DNA of 64,000 nt from JANNSO01 sp964485395 (GCA_964485395.1 CAZAJF010000007.1:57361-121360), one strand, 5' to 3'; positions 8,301-17,474 are shown, counted from the stretch's first letter. Translations and numbers: made by a program. The notes: generated by a model not told the origin, from the sequence alone.

Positions 8301-9419
8301 ATGGTGCGTGTAGGTTTTGTCGGTTGGCGGGGAATGGTCGGTTCGGTTCTGATGCAGCGGATGCTGCAGGAAAAGGATTTTTCCGGCATCGAGCCGTTTT
8401 TCTTTTCCACCACGCAAGCGGGCCAGAAGGGCCCGGACATAGGAACGGCGATACCCGCGCTTCTCGACGCGAACAGCACCGCCGCGCTCAAGGGCATGGA
8501 TGTAATCATTTCTTGCCAAGGCGGGGATTATACGACCTCGATTTTCGGACCGTTGCGCGGGGAAGGATGGAAGGGCTACTGGATAGACGCGGCCTCCACG
8601 CTGCGCATGGACAAGGACTCGGTAATAATACTGGACCCGGTAAACCGCCGGGTGATAGACGACGCGCTCGCGAACGGGGTGAAGAATTTCATCGGGGGCA
8701 ACTGCACGGTATCCCTGATGCTCATGGGCGTCGGCGCGCTTTTTCACCATGGACTCGTGGAGTGGATCAGCTCGATGACCTACCAGGCTGCCTCGGGAGC
8801 CGGCGCGAAAAGCATGCAGGAACTGATACTGCAGATGCGCGCCATAGGCAACGCCGCTACCCCGCTCATCGACTCGCCCTCGGCCGCCATTCTGGACATA
8901 GACCGCGCCGTTACGGCCGCCCTGCGCGACGGGTCGCTGCCCACGGGCAATTTCGGCGCGCCCCTTGCAGCCTCGCTGATACCCTGGATAGACAAGCAAG
9001 TGGCTGACGGCCAGACCAAGGAAGAATGGAAAGGCTTCGCCGAGACGAACAAGATACTCGGCTTGGGACAAAATCCCATACCCGTGGACGGACTGTGCGT
9101 ACGAGTCGGCTCGATGCGCTGCCACAGCCAGGGCCTTACCGTGAAGCTCAAGAAAAACGTTCCGCTCGACGAGCTGTCCGCCATGATCGCGGCCGACAAC
9201 CAATGGGTAAAAGTAATACCCAACGACAAGGAAAGCACGCTGCGGGGTCTTTCGCCAGCGGCGGTATCGGGAACCCTCGCCGTTCCCGTGGGGCGACTGC
9301 GCAAGATGAAAATGGGCGATGATTACTTGACGGCGTTTACCGTGGGCGACCAGCTTCTGTGGGGAGCGGCCGAGCCGCTCCGAAGGATGCTCAACATTCT
9401 TCGCGAGCGCCTGGACTGA
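8301..9419 (+). CDS. asd: Aspartate-semialdehyde dehydrogenase (E. coli-type)
   Basis: 372 residues. The N-terminus (VGFVGWRGMVGS) closely follows the E. coli Asd NADP-binding loop, and the catalytic cysteine falls at C135 in GGNCTVSLM, the same position as in E. coli. The enzyme reduces aspartyl phosphate to aspartate semialdehyde, the branch point to lysine/DAP, threonine and methionine. The ribosome site AGGAG precedes ATG 8301. It is cotranscribed with the cysteine-synthase-like gene under sigma-54 control, whereas the rest of the lysine pathway sits at 11-17 kb in a riboswitch-controlled operon. Its last 29 bp overlap the convergent tetR-type gene. Confidence 0.95.
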   Translation: MVRVGFVGWRGMVGSVLMQRMLQEKDFSGIEPFFFSTTQAGQKGPDIGTAIPALLDANSTAALKGMDVIISCQGGDYTTSIFGPLRGEGWKGYWIDAASTLRMDKDSVIILDPVNRRVIDDALANGVKNFIGGNCTVSLMLMGVGALFHHGLVEWISSMTYQAASGAGAKSMQELILQMRAIGNAATPLIDSPSAAILDIDRAVTAALRDGSLPTGNFGAPLAASLIPWIDKQVADGQTKEEWKGFAETNKILGLGQNPIPVDGLCVRVGSMRCHSQGLTVKLKKNVPLDELSAMIAADNQWVKVIPNDKESTLRGLSPAAVSGTLAVPVGRLRKMKMGDDYLTAFTVGDQLLWGAAEPLRRMLNILRERLD

Positions 9420-9990
9420 TAAGCCCGCCGTACAGGAGCGCGGTCATGCAAGATTTGACGCGCTCCGCCGACAGCGGGTTTCCGTCGCGGTCACGGCGCT
9501 CGATGAGGGCGGAATAAGCCTCGAGCACCACCAGCGCGACGGTTTCGCAATCGCACGGCCCAATGAGTCCGCTCTCGGAAAATGCGCGGAACATTCGGGC
9601 AAGCTCTTCCTCGAAACGGCGGTCCAGGCGTGACACCGCCTCCACGACGGAGGCCGTACCCCGGGTCTTGGCCTCGAACACGAGATTGCGGTACATCCGG
9701 TAATTTTCCCGATATGCCATGATGCCGTCCAGGTATTTTTGGATGACGCCGGGTACGTCCGCGCGGGGATCGGCCAGAAGCTCGTCGGCACTGGCTGCCA
9801 TGGCCGTCGCGGCACCGTCGACCAGCGCGAACAGCACATCGTCCTTTGTCTGAAAGTGAAGATAAAATGACCCTTTGGCCATTCCGGCGGCCTTCGCGAT
9901 CATGTCTATCGTCGTGGCCTTGTAACCGGAATTCGTAAACAATTCCCAAGCGGCGGCCAGCAGCTTTTTCCTCTTATCGTCTTCGCCCAT
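9391..9990 (-). CDS. TetR/AcrR-family transcriptional regulator
   Basis: 199 residues. The N-terminal TetR helix-turn-helix is clear at about 8-55 (AAWELFTNSGYKATTIDMIAKAAG, followed by GSFYLHFQTKDDV). The C-terminal ligand domain is not assignable. The start is 3 bp after the stop of the hydrolase gene, so the two are translationally coupled; both are probably repressed through the palindrome at 10972-11012. The 3' end runs 29 bp into the convergent asd gene. Confidence 0.9.
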   Translation of the reverse strand: MGEDDKRKKLLAAAWELFTNSGYKATTIDMIAKAAGMAKGSFYLHFQTKDDVLFALVDGAATAMAASADELLADPRADVPGVIQKYLDGIMAYRENYRMYRNLVFEAKTRGTASVVEAVSRLDRRFEEELARMFRAFSESGLIGPCDCETVALVVLEAYSALIERRDRDGNPLSAERVKSCMTALLYGGLISPGAREEC

Positions 9991-9993
9991 CGC

Positions 9994-10956
9994 CTATTTA
10001 CCGAAACCGGCAAGATGCTTTACGAGAAATTCTCGCACGGCGGCCTTATAGCCCTCACGATCCGTCCAGAACGCCTCCCCGTGCTCGGCTCCGGGCACCG
10101 TGAACAAGGCCTTGTCCGCCCGGCAAGCCTCATAGAGCGGACCTACCATTTCGAACGGCACGAAGGTATCGGCCTCGCCATGGATAAACAAAGTCGGCGT
10201 CACGGATTTTGCCACCTGATCCAGCGCGGAAGCTTCCTCGAAACTGTAGCCCGCGTTGGCTTTGGCCAGTTTGCTGGCTGCGGGAATCACGGGTTCGCGC
10301 TTCATTTTATACAAGCGGGCCAGCTGATAGCTGAACTCCGCATCGACGGAAGTATAGCCGCAATCTTCTATTATAACCTGCATGTTTGCAGGCATCGCTT
10401 CGCCGCTGGTCATGAGCACGGTAGCGCCGCCCATGGAGATTCCGTGCAGTACCAAGCGCGTATCCATCCCGTTTTTATCAATGACCCAGGATATCCATTT
10501 CAGGTAATCCTTGCGCTCGGGCCACCCCATGCCTATGTATTCGCCGCCGGATTGGCCGTGGCCGCGCGCATCGGGCATCAGGATATTGAAGCCGAGCTCT
10601 TCGTGATAAAAGCGCGCAAACTCGCTCATCTGAAATCCTCGGCCCGAGTAGCCATGGGCGAGTATCACGAAGTAAGGGCTTTTTTCTTCGGCGGAAAGAT
10701 AATATCCGACCAGCTTCAGACCGTCGTCGGATTGAATCGATATGGTCTCGTAGGCCTGCTGCGAGATCCAAGAAGGTCCCGTTGCGCCTTGCCACTTTCT
10801 CGGCTTGCCAGGGTTGCTCGCGATCTTGGGCAGCTGCTGCTTTTTTCTGACAATGGTTTTCGTATACAAATAATTGGCCATGCATGAGCTGAAGAAAAAC
10901 GGAACGAGGGCGGCGAGCGCCACGATGAAAACCAATTTGAGTTTTTGTACGGGCAT
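9994..10956 (-). CDS. Alpha/beta hydrolase, membrane-anchored (possible lipoprotein)
   Basis: 320 residues. A hydrophobic N-terminus (about 7-23) ends in FFSSC with C25 as a possible lipobox cysteine. The hydrolase fold shows LAHGYSGRG near 99-107, the nucleophile elbow GISMGG with S174, an acid in HGEADTFVPF and the histidine in GAEHGEAF. It resembles YqkD/Bem46-like serine hydrolases; the substrate is unknown, and an ester, lipid or peptide is possible. GGAAGG lies 6 nt before the ATG. It is the first gene of an operon with the TetR regulator, a typical ligand-induced detoxification arrangement. Confidence 0.85.
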   Translation of the reverse strand: MPVQKLKLVFIVALAALVPFFFSSCMANYLYTKTIVRKKQQLPKIASNPGKPRKWQGATGPSWISQQAYETISIQSDDGLKLVGYYLSAEEKSPYFVILAHGYSGRGFQMSEFARFYHEELGFNILMPDARGHGQSGGEYIGMGWPERKDYLKWISWVIDKNGMDTRLVLHGISMGGATVLMTSGEAMPANMQVIIEDCGYTSVDAEFSYQLARLYKMKREPVIPAASKLAKANAGYSFEEASALDQVAKSVTPTLFIHGEADTFVPFEMVGPLYEACRADKALFTVPGAEHGEAFWTDREGYKAAVREFLVKHLAGFGK

Positions 10957-10971
10957 TGAAAACCTTCCATA

Positions 10972-11012
10972 TTGACTGAATGACTATTATCGATTTCTAG
11001 TCATTCAATCAA
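10972..11012. promoter_or_regulatory. Long palindromic operator upstream of hydrolase-tetR operon
   Basis: Arms TTGACTGAATGACTA (10972-10986) and TAGTCATTCAATCAA (10998-11012) are inverted repeats with one mismatch in 15, separated by 11 bp. The inner ten base pairs match perfectly. A -10-like GATAAT on the minus strand falls between the arms, so a bound repressor would block RNA polymerase. The TetR protein encoded downstream is the natural candidate. Confidence 0.8.
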
Positions 11013-11066
11013 AAATAACCGAATCCCTTTAGTAAGTCAAGCATACGAAGGTCGATACTTTGCTTT

Positions 11067-12221
11067 CTATAGCCAAATTTCCTGAGGAGGGGTTCTGCTC
11101 AGGAACAGCTGCATGGCTTCCGTAAAACCATAAGCTCCAGCCTGCCCGAAAACCAGCAGATTTCCGGCAGAGAGCCCGGGCAACTCCACCGTACCCAGCC
11201 TGTCCAACGAAGTGCAGAGCGGGCCTGCCAAGGTTACCTGCGACAAGGGACCGCGCGCATCCGGCGACATCATGGGAAAGGCCTGCCCCACCAGCAAGGG
11301 GCGCGCCAGGTGGTTTATGCCGCCTTCAAGTATGGCGAACTGCACGCCCCTGCTTGATTTAACGCGCGTGCAGCCCGCAAGGTACACGCCGCAGGGACCC
11401 GCCAGAAAACGCCCCGGTTCCACGATGAGCCCACCCTTGAACCACGGGTTTTGCCCCAGCAAGGAGCCAAGGCCGATACCGAGCTTGGCCACGTCGAAAT
11501 CCGTTTCAGCCGGCGAATAGGGGATTCCGAGACCGCCGCCTAAATCTATTTCATCGACCGACATTCCGTAATCGTGGGCGGCTCGCGCGATTTTCATGGT
11601 AACCTTATGTTTAAGAAGAAGCTTGTCGGCGTCCAGTTCATTGCTGGCCGAAAACACCTGGATACCTCGCAGACGCACATGCGCGAAACGCCGGGCGACG
11701 ATAATAAATTCCGCCATGTCCTCTTCATCCACCCCGAAGGCGGAAGGACTTGACCCGCCGATTATTCCCGAGCCTTCGTCGGGCATATCCTTGGGATGGA
11801 TGCGTAGATTAACTCCTACTATCGATCCCGCGATCTCGGCCACCGACTCTATTTTCTCGAGATCCTCTATGCCGTCCACTTGGATGCGCGCCTCCATCGC
11901 AAGGGCAAGCGCTATTTCGGGCGCGGTCTTTCCCGGCCCGGCGAACAATATTCTTGTGCCGGGCACTTGCATCCCGCGCAGGCGCTCAAGCTCGCCGCCG
12001 GACGCGCAGTCGAAAGACGCGCCGAGGCGGTTGAATACGCTTAGAAGCGAGCCGTGCGGATTTGCCTTGACCGCATAGGCGAGCCTGACGCGCGGCGGAA
12101 GGGCCGATCGCAGCAGCGTGAAGTTTTTTTCAGCGATTTCGCTTCTGTACACAAAACACGGCGTACCGTATTTTTTCGCCGCCGCCAGTGCTTGCGCGCC
12201 ATCCAATGCAAAAAGGCTCAT
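11067..12221 (-). CDS. lysA: Diaminopimelate decarboxylase
   Basis: 384 residues, somewhat shorter than the usual 410-420. The PLP lysine is K52 in YAVKANPH, the phosphate loop is DLGGGLGIPY, and EPGRFLAG, C336/D340 (GPLCTSLD) and Y364 (GAYG) complete the fold-type III active site. The usual HIGSQ segment reads QVFSASN, so specificity is inferred from context. It would decarboxylate meso-DAP to lysine, the last step of the pathway. It is the last gene of the lysine operon and overlaps the aminotransferase stop by 4 bp. Confidence 0.85.
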   Translation of the reverse strand: MSLFALDGAQALAAAKKYGTPCFVYRSEIAEKNFTLLRSALPPRVRLAYAVKANPHGSLLSVFNRLGASFDCASGGELERLRGMQVPGTRILFAGPGKTAPEIALALAMEARIQVDGIEDLEKIESVAEIAGSIVGVNLRIHPKDMPDEGSGIIGGSSPSAFGVDEEDMAEFIIVARRFAHVRLRGIQVFSASNELDADKLLLKHKVTMKIARAAHDYGMSVDEIDLGGGLGIPYSPAETDFDVAKLGIGLGSLLGQNPWFKGGLIVEPGRFLAGPCGVYLAGCTRVKSSRGVQFAILEGGINHLARPLLVGQAFPMMSPDARGPLSQVTLAGPLCTSLDRLGTVELPGLSAGNLLVFGQAGAYGFTEAMQLFLSRTPPQEIWL

Positions 12222-13381
12222 GCGCTTCTCCTCACCGGAGCGTCTTTATGCGCCTTCCAAAAGAGAGCGAGCCGCTCTACGCCTGAGACGATGTCTTCCG
12301 GCATCGCGGCAAAGCTGACGCGCGCGAAGGAACGCCCGTTCTCGCCGAACGCGATGCCGGGAATGACGATAACCCGGCCTTCGTCGCGAACTTCCATGCA
12401 AAATCCCAGGGGGTCGGCAAGCGCATGGCCGGGAAGCTTGAGCCAGTAATAAAAAGCTCCTGCGGGAGGATCGGGAGTAAAGCCGAGGCAACGCCCGCAG
12501 GTTTCGGAAAACGCGTTCCATCGAAGCCGCAATTCCGCGCGCGCGGCGGGGATGACGACGTCCGAGGCCTCGAGAAGGGCCACCGCGGCCGCTTGAGAAG
12601 GGCGCGCGGCGCAACTGGTCATGAAATTGTGCACCGTCCTCGCGGGTGCCAGCGCCCGAGCGTTGCCCATGGCCCAGCCGACGCGCAGGCCGGGCGAGCC
12701 CCAGGCCTTGCTGATGGAGGATACCACCACTCCGTAGCCCGAGACGTCGCGCAGCGAAGCAGGCCTTTCCGTTAAGTATAATTCCCGATACACTTCGTCG
12801 GACACGAGGAATATACCGCGCGTCTCGCAGAGCGCCGCCACGGCTTCGATAGCCCCCGCCGAGGCTGCGCCGCCTGTGGGATTCGCGGGGTGGTTCAGTA
12901 TGAGTGCCTTTGCGCCCGGGTTGGCGTCCATAGCTTTTTCAACGAGGAGAGGTTCCAGGTCGCCGTTTTCACCCAGCGGATACGTTACGGGAATCGCTCC
13001 GGCCAGGCGGGCCAGCGCCGGATACGCGAGGAATCCCGGATCGGGGATTAAAACCGCGTCCCCGGGGTTAAGCCATGCCTGAAAAAAAGCGAACAGGGCG
13101 CCTTGGCTTCCTGCGGAGACCAGAAGCTCGTCGTCCGATACGCTGAATCGCTCCCGAAGCGCTTCCCTGAGTTCCGCGACGCCGGCGTTCGGCCCGTAAG
13201 CGCAGGGAACCGACGCGCCGAATACTGCGGACAGCGCGCTCGAGACCGTGTTCCTGACGGAAGCCGGCAAACTCCAGCTGGGTTCGCCGAGCCCCAACTG
13301 GATGCAATCGGCGGGTGCGCCCTCGTTCATTCCGCGGATCATGGAGGCCGCGATGGAATCAAGTCGTGATGCTTTTATCAC
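12218..13381 (-). CDS. Class I/II PLP aminotransferase, likely N-succinyl-DAP aminotransferase
   Basis: 387 residues from a GTG start at 13381 that overlaps the dapD stop by 4 bp (GTGA), like the other junctions in this operon; a longer reading frame upstream lies inside dapD and is rejected. NHPANPTG (163-170), SDEVYRE (194-200) and the PLP lysine K225 in SSISKAWGSPGLRVGW mark an aspartate-aminotransferase-type fold I enzyme. Between dapD and lysA it most likely transfers the amino group to N-succinyl-2-amino-6-ketopimelate (DapC role). Specificity cannot be read from the sequence. Confidence 0.83.
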   Translation of the reverse strand: MIKASRLDSIAASMIRGMNEGAPADCIQLGLGEPSWSLPASVRNTVSSALSAVFGASVPCAYGPNAGVAELREALRERFSVSDDELLVSAGSQGALFAFFQAWLNPGDAVLIPDPGFLAYPALARLAGAIPVTYPLGENGDLEPLLVEKAMDANPGAKALILNHPANPTGGAASAGAIEAVAALCETRGIFLVSDEVYRELYLTERPASLRDVSGYGVVVSSISKAWGSPGLRVGWAMGNARALAPARTVHNFMTSCAARPSQAAAVALLEASDVVIPAARAELRLRWNAFSETCGRCLGFTPDPPAGAFYYWLKLPGHALADPLGFCMEVRDEGRVIVIPGIAFGENGRSFARVSFAAMPEDIVSGVERLALFWKAHKDAPVRRSA

Positions 13382-14193
13382 CGGAGTGCCTCTTCCAGCA
13401 CCACCGCGGCGTCCGTTTTGCCGTCGCGGTATTTTACGATGCATGGCGCATACAGGGATACGCCGTTTTTTTCGGCATATGCGCCGCGCGCCGGCCTCGA
13501 CCCGGGAACCACGACGGCTCCTTCGGGGATCTCACCCCGAAACTCCCTGCCGTTCACGAGATCGTAAATGGTGGTGGACGAAGTGAGTATTATCCCCGGC
13601 GCAAGCACTACCCTTTTCCTGAGCACGATTCCCTCGAACAGACCCGAGAGCGCCCCGACGAAACAATCGTCCTCGATGACGACCGGTCGCGCCTGGGGGG
13701 GCTCCAGCACGCCGCCCACCTGGACTCCCGCGGAGAGATGGACGCGCTCGCCTACCCATGCGCAGCTGCCAACAAGCACGTGACTGTCCACCATGGAGCC
13801 TGCGCCTACGGTGGCTCCGACGTTTATATAGGAAGGCGGCATGACCACCACGCCGGGAGCGAGCCTGGCTCCCCGCCGTACCGAACTGCCTCCGGGCACC
13901 AGCCGCACGGAATCCTCAAGGCAGAACGCACGCGGCGGAAAAGTGGACTTATCGAACATAGCCCCTCCCTGCCCCGTGTACACGCTGAGGATTCCCGTAC
14001 GGAAACCCAAAAGAATTGCCCTCTTAACCCAGAGTACAGCTTCCCAGGCTCCATCTGATTTTATTATAACCGTGGCGATGCTTCCACACTCCAGGGCATC
14101 CAATAGGTATCCGTGCGCCTCGCTCAACAGGGAAGCGGCGAATAATTCTTCCTGCGGCCTGGAATAGAAACGCTCGAGCTGTAAAGAATCCAT
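13378..14193 (-). CDS. dapD: Tetrahydrodipicolinate N-succinyltransferase
   Basis: 271 residues from ATG 14193, which overlaps the dapA stop (TGATG). Residues about 95-230 form a left-handed hexapeptide beta-helix. Segments VVMPPSYINVGATVGAGSMVD, VGSCAWVGERVHLSAG and GGVLEPPQA align by eye with E. coli DapD (274 residues). This marks the succinylase branch, which requires an aminotransferase, DapE and DapF; only the aminotransferase is in this window. A GTG one codon upstream is an alternative start. Confidence 0.92.
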   Translation of the reverse strand: MDSLQLERFYSRPQEELFAASLLSEAHGYLLDALECGSIATVIIKSDGAWEAVLWVKRAILLGFRTGILSVYTGQGGAMFDKSTFPPRAFCLEDSVRLVPGGSSVRRGARLAPGVVVMPPSYINVGATVGAGSMVDSHVLVGSCAWVGERVHLSAGVQVGGVLEPPQARPVVIEDDCFVGALSGLFEGIVLRKRVVLAPGIILTSSTTIYDLVNGREFRGEIPEGAVVVPGSRPARGAYAEKNGVSLYAPCIVKYRDGKTDAAVVLEEALR

Positions 14194-15101
14194 CACGCCA
14201 CCCCCCGCGCGTCGCGTGCCTGGAACGAGGCGATAAGCTCCGCAAGGCGGGCCCGGGTGGTCTCGGACGCGGGAACCAGGGGAAGCCTCGTGCAGTAGCC
14301 GCACAAGCCCATCAGGAACAAGGCGGTCTTGAGCGGCGCCGGATTGGATTCCAGGAACAGGGCATCCATGAAAGGCAGCATGGCCGCATGCACCCTGCCG
14401 GCCTCCCCCCTGTTTCCGCTGAGCGCGTATTCCACCAACGCCTTCATCCGAGCCGGATACGCATTGCCCGCCACGCTGATCAGGCCTTCCGCCCCGAGGG
14501 CTATCGCCGGAAGCGCCAGCGCGTCGTCGCCCGCCAGCAAGACTTTCCCCTCGGGGAGGGTGCGGGCTATCTCGCCGATCTGCGAAAGGTTTCCGCTGGA
14601 CTCCTTGACGCCGGCGATGCCCGGGATCTCCCAGAGCCGCTCCAGGTCGCGTGGCAATAAATTATAACCGGTTCTGCCGGGAACGTTGTATACGAGCGCG
14701 GGAAGGCCTCCCGCCGCCTCGGCCACCGCCCGGTAATGCAGCACGAGACCGGAAACCTGCGGCTTGTTATAGTACGGCGTCACCACGAGAATGCCGTCGG
14801 CGCCGCACTCCCGAGCCTCCGCGGAATAGCGCGCGGCCTTGGCGGTGGAATTGTGCCCGGTTCCGGCTACCACGATCCTGCCTCCCGAATTGGCTACGGC
14901 AGCCCGGATCAGGGAAGCCCGCTCGCCGTCGTCTATCGTCGCCGCCTCCCCGGTGGATCCCAGCACCACGAGGAAATCGGCCCCGCCGGAAACGACGTGG
15001 CGCACCACCCGCACGAAAGAATCCATGTCGATCGCGCCGTCCTGCATGAATGGAGTAGGCAGAGCCACTCCAAGTCCCTTTAGCGAGATTGCGTTGCTCA
15101 T
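14193..15101 (-). CDS. dapA: 4-hydroxy-tetrahydrodipicolinate synthase
   Basis: 302 residues. The TIM-barrel active site is complete: GSTGE (48-52), the proton-relay tyrosine Y138 in YNVPGRTG and the Schiff-base lysine K166 in GVKESSGN. It condenses pyruvate with aspartate semialdehyde, the committed step to DAP. The start overlaps the dapB stop by 4 bp. In many bacteria DapA is feedback-inhibited by lysine; here the riboswitch upstream of lysC adds control of expression. Confidence 0.95.
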   Translation of the reverse strand: MSNAISLKGLGVALPTPFMQDGAIDMDSFVRVVRHVVSGGADFLVVLGSTGEAATIDDGERASLIRAAVANSGGRIVVAGTGHNSTAKAARYSAEARECGADGILVVTPYYNKPQVSGLVLHYRAVAEAAGGLPALVYNVPGRTGYNLLPRDLERLWEIPGIAGVKESSGNLSQIGEIARTLPEGKVLLAGDDALALPAIALGAEGLISVAGNAYPARMKALVEYALSGNRGEAGRVHAAMLPFMDALFLESNPAPLKTALFLMGLCGYCTRLPLVPASETTRARLAELIASFQARDARGVA

Positions 15102-15895
15102 TGCGTACTCCTTGCGTCTTCGGCGTTTACCGCGGCCATAGCGGCGCCGAACGCCTGCCCGATCAATTCGCCGGCCATATCATCGAATGTAAATATTCCT
15201 TTACGCCCATTGATCCATCTCAGGCATCGCACGGCGCCCACGGCGAAAACATCGCGGGAATCCGCCTCGTGCGTAACGCATATCGTCTCGCATGGAGCCT
15301 CCAGCCTGACTTCGTGCCACCCGATCTCACTGCCGCAGCGGAGCGAGGAGATCGGGACTTTCCCCTGCTCCCAAGTTCCCAGCGTCCACCCCGAGAGACT
15401 GCCAGCCCCGGCCAGGGAATAGCCTTGCGCCACCGCCGCAGCGAGGGATTTCGCGGTTCCGCTCGGCGCATCCTTCTTGCCTTTGTGATGCCGCTCGGAA
15501 ATTCCCGCCTCGCAACCCTCGACCAAGCCGGCGAATCCTCCCATCACGAGCGCGATTCGCCTCACCAGTGCCGCTCCGAGGCTGAAATTAGGCGCTATCA
15601 GAACGCCGATCCCCGATGACCGAATCCCTTCGGACGCTTTTTCCATGATCGTGGAATCCCAGCCGGTGGTACCTATAACGAGATTCGTACCCGATCGGAT
15701 GGCCCAGTCCAGATGCTCCGCCACCGCGTCGGAAACACTCGCGTCAAGCGCGGCATCCACAGATGACGGCGGTTCGTCGCCTTTATCGAGGATCCACGAA
15801 AGTTCCATGTCGAAGAAGGTTTTCAGATAGGCGGCGGTGGCCGAGCCGAGTCTGCCGCAACCGAATATCCCAGTCTTTTGCAGGCGAGCCGTCAT
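15098..15895 (-). CDS. dapB: 4-hydroxy-tetrahydrodipicolinate reductase
   Basis: 265 residues. Nucleotide loop GCGRLG at 12-17, substrate region APNFSLG at 101-107, and the DapB signature ERHHKGKKDAPSGTA at 134-148 with catalytic H136/H137 and the substrate lysine. The enzyme reduces the DapA product with NAD(P)H. It overlaps lysC by 4 bp upstream and dapA by 4 bp downstream. Confidence 0.95.
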   Translation of the reverse strand: MTARLQKTGIFGCGRLGSATAAYLKTFFDMELSWILDKGDEPPSSVDAALDASVSDAVAEHLDWAIRSGTNLVIGTTGWDSTIMEKASEGIRSSGIGVLIAPNFSLGAALVRRIALVMGGFAGLVEGCEAGISERHHKGKKDAPSGTAKSLAAAVAQGYSLAGAGSLSGWTLGTWEQGKVPISSLRCGSEIGWHEVRLEAPCETICVTHEADSRDVFAVGAVRCLRWINGRKGIFTFDDMAGELIGQAFGAAMAAVNAEDARSTQ

Positions 15896-17265
15896 GAGGC
15901 TATCCTCAAGGCGGATCCGAAAAAAGCGGAATGCAGAAGCCGCAGCGCCTCGTCCACGAGGCGACGCTCGATCACGAGTGACAGGTTAATTTCATTTGCG
16001 CTCAGCGATATCATCTCCACGGGAAGCTTCGACAGCGACTGCAGCGCGATGCCCGGGACGCCCGGAGTCCTCCGCAGGCACTCCCCGACGATGGCGATGA
16101 TGGCACGGTCCCGGGCGACGCTTACCTCCGCGAAAGAGGAAAGCTCCTGCGTGAGCGGGCCAAGGTCGGCGTTGGCCTCCACGGTCATGGAGACGGCGAC
16201 TTCGGACGTGGAAACGATATCGATGCCGACGCCTCTCCTGGCGAAGGCCTCCACGATCCTGGAAAGGAATCCCACGCCGCCGAGGAGCCCCGGAGACCGC
16301 ACCGTTATTACGGTAACCGGACCCCTGGAGGCCAGGGCCGTCACCGACATTCCGCTGGAAGCGTGGGCCGATATAGTCGTAAACCGGCCGCGGGGAAGCC
16401 TCGAATTGCGTACGGTAACGGGAATCCCTTGGCTTATAGCTGGCAGAATGGTAGCCGGGTGAAGCACTTTGGCCCCGAAGGCGGCGAGCTCGGCCGCCTC
16501 CTCGTACCCGAGCCTCTCCACCGGAGTGGCGTCGGGCACGACCCGAGGATCGCAGGTAAGCACTCCCTCGACGTCGGTCCAAATCTGGATCTCAGAGGCG
16601 TCCACTGCGGCCCCGAACAGGCTCGCGCTGTAATCCGAGCCTCCGCGCCCCAGCGTCGTGGGCGTACCTGCCGCGTCGGAGCCTATGTAACCTTGGGTCA
16701 CGACGATCCTTCCTGCATCAAGAAGAGACAATAAATTATCACTGCATAGTTTCCGGGTTTCGGCGGCGACGGGCTTCGCCGCGCCATGGCCCGAGTCGGT
16801 GCGCATGACCTCGCGCGCATCGAGCCACTCGCTCCCTAAAAACGATGCGAGGATTCTCGAGGAAAGAAGCTCGCCCCTGCCGGTGACGAGATCGAGGCTT
16901 TTTGCGGGCACTTCCCCGAGCATCGCGATTCCACGAAGCACCGTGCCTATTTCCATTCTGGCCGCATCGATCGTCCCGCTCACGGCTACGGGTATGGCAG
17001 CCCCGAAAAGTTTCCCCGCTATGGCGCGGTGCCGCTCGAGCAGCCGTTCCAGCTCCGAGATGGAATCGTCCTCATGCCCGGTCACGGCCAGCCTTGCGCA
17101 TTCGAACAGGGAATCGGTTGCTTTTGCGCACGCGGAAAGCACGACAAGGATACCGCGCGAGGGGGACTGTGAATGCGCGGCTCGTATCAACGCTGCGGAA
17201 TCCGCGATGCATCGCGCGTCCGCGACGGAAGTACCGCCGAATTTCATGATTATCGCGCCGCTCAT
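15892..17265 (-). CDS. lysC: Aspartate kinase (monofunctional, with ACT domains)
   Basis: 457 residues from ATG 17265. The kinase domain opens with KFGGTSVA (8-15); QGYIGSDAAGTPTTLGRGGSDYSA is the ATP/aspartate loop. Two ACT regulatory domains occupy about 310-457, the place where lysine usually inhibits. It phosphorylates aspartate at the head of the aspartate pathway. A longer frame reaches 17391, but that part lies in the riboswitch leader and lacks homology. AGGGG precedes the chosen start; an internal ATG six codons in is possible. It is the first gene of the operon. Confidence 0.93.
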   Translation of the reverse strand: MSGAIIMKFGGTSVADARCIADSAALIRAAHSQSPSRGILVVLSACAKATDSLFECARLAVTGHEDDSISELERLLERHRAIAGKLFGAAIPVAVSGTIDAARMEIGTVLRGIAMLGEVPAKSLDLVTGRGELLSSRILASFLGSEWLDAREVMRTDSGHGAAKPVAAETRKLCSDNLLSLLDAGRIVVTQGYIGSDAAGTPTTLGRGGSDYSASLFGAAVDASEIQIWTDVEGVLTCDPRVVPDATPVERLGYEEAAELAAFGAKVLHPATILPAISQGIPVTVRNSRLPRGRFTTISAHASSGMSVTALASRGPVTVITVRSPGLLGGVGFLSRIVEAFARRGVGIDIVSTSEVAVSMTVEANADLGPLTQELSSFAEVSVARDRAIIAIVGECLRRTPGVPGIALQSLSKLPVEMISLSANEINLSLVIERRLVDEALRLLHSAFFGSALRIAS

Positions 17266-17405
17266 GACCAAGCCCCTACGCAGGGGAAAATCGGGCGAGC
17301 ACGATAATCGCGCGGGGCGAAAAATGCGGAGAGCTTCATAAGGCATTTTCTTGTCGTGATCAAAGGGACCTCCAAGACCATGGAGATCCACAGAAACCTC
17401 GCCTC

Positions 17406-17428
17406 AAAATTCCCCGCGGCACGGGGAA
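17406..17428 (-). terminator. Possible attenuator hairpin in lysC leader
   Basis: On the minus strand TTCCCCG-TGCCG-CGGGGAA is followed by TTTT, about 50 nt past the riboswitch and about 140 nt before lysC. This is a short stem with a short U run, compatible with riboswitch-controlled termination but weak. Confidence 0.45.
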
Positions 17429-17474
17429 ACACCATTGACGCACGATTGCGGCGCCGCCGGAAAAGGGACGGGCT

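Noticed and set aside
17265..17391. 42-codon N-terminal extension of lysC
   Set aside because: It has no similarity to aspartate kinases, which start at MKFGGTS, and lies in the riboswitch leader.
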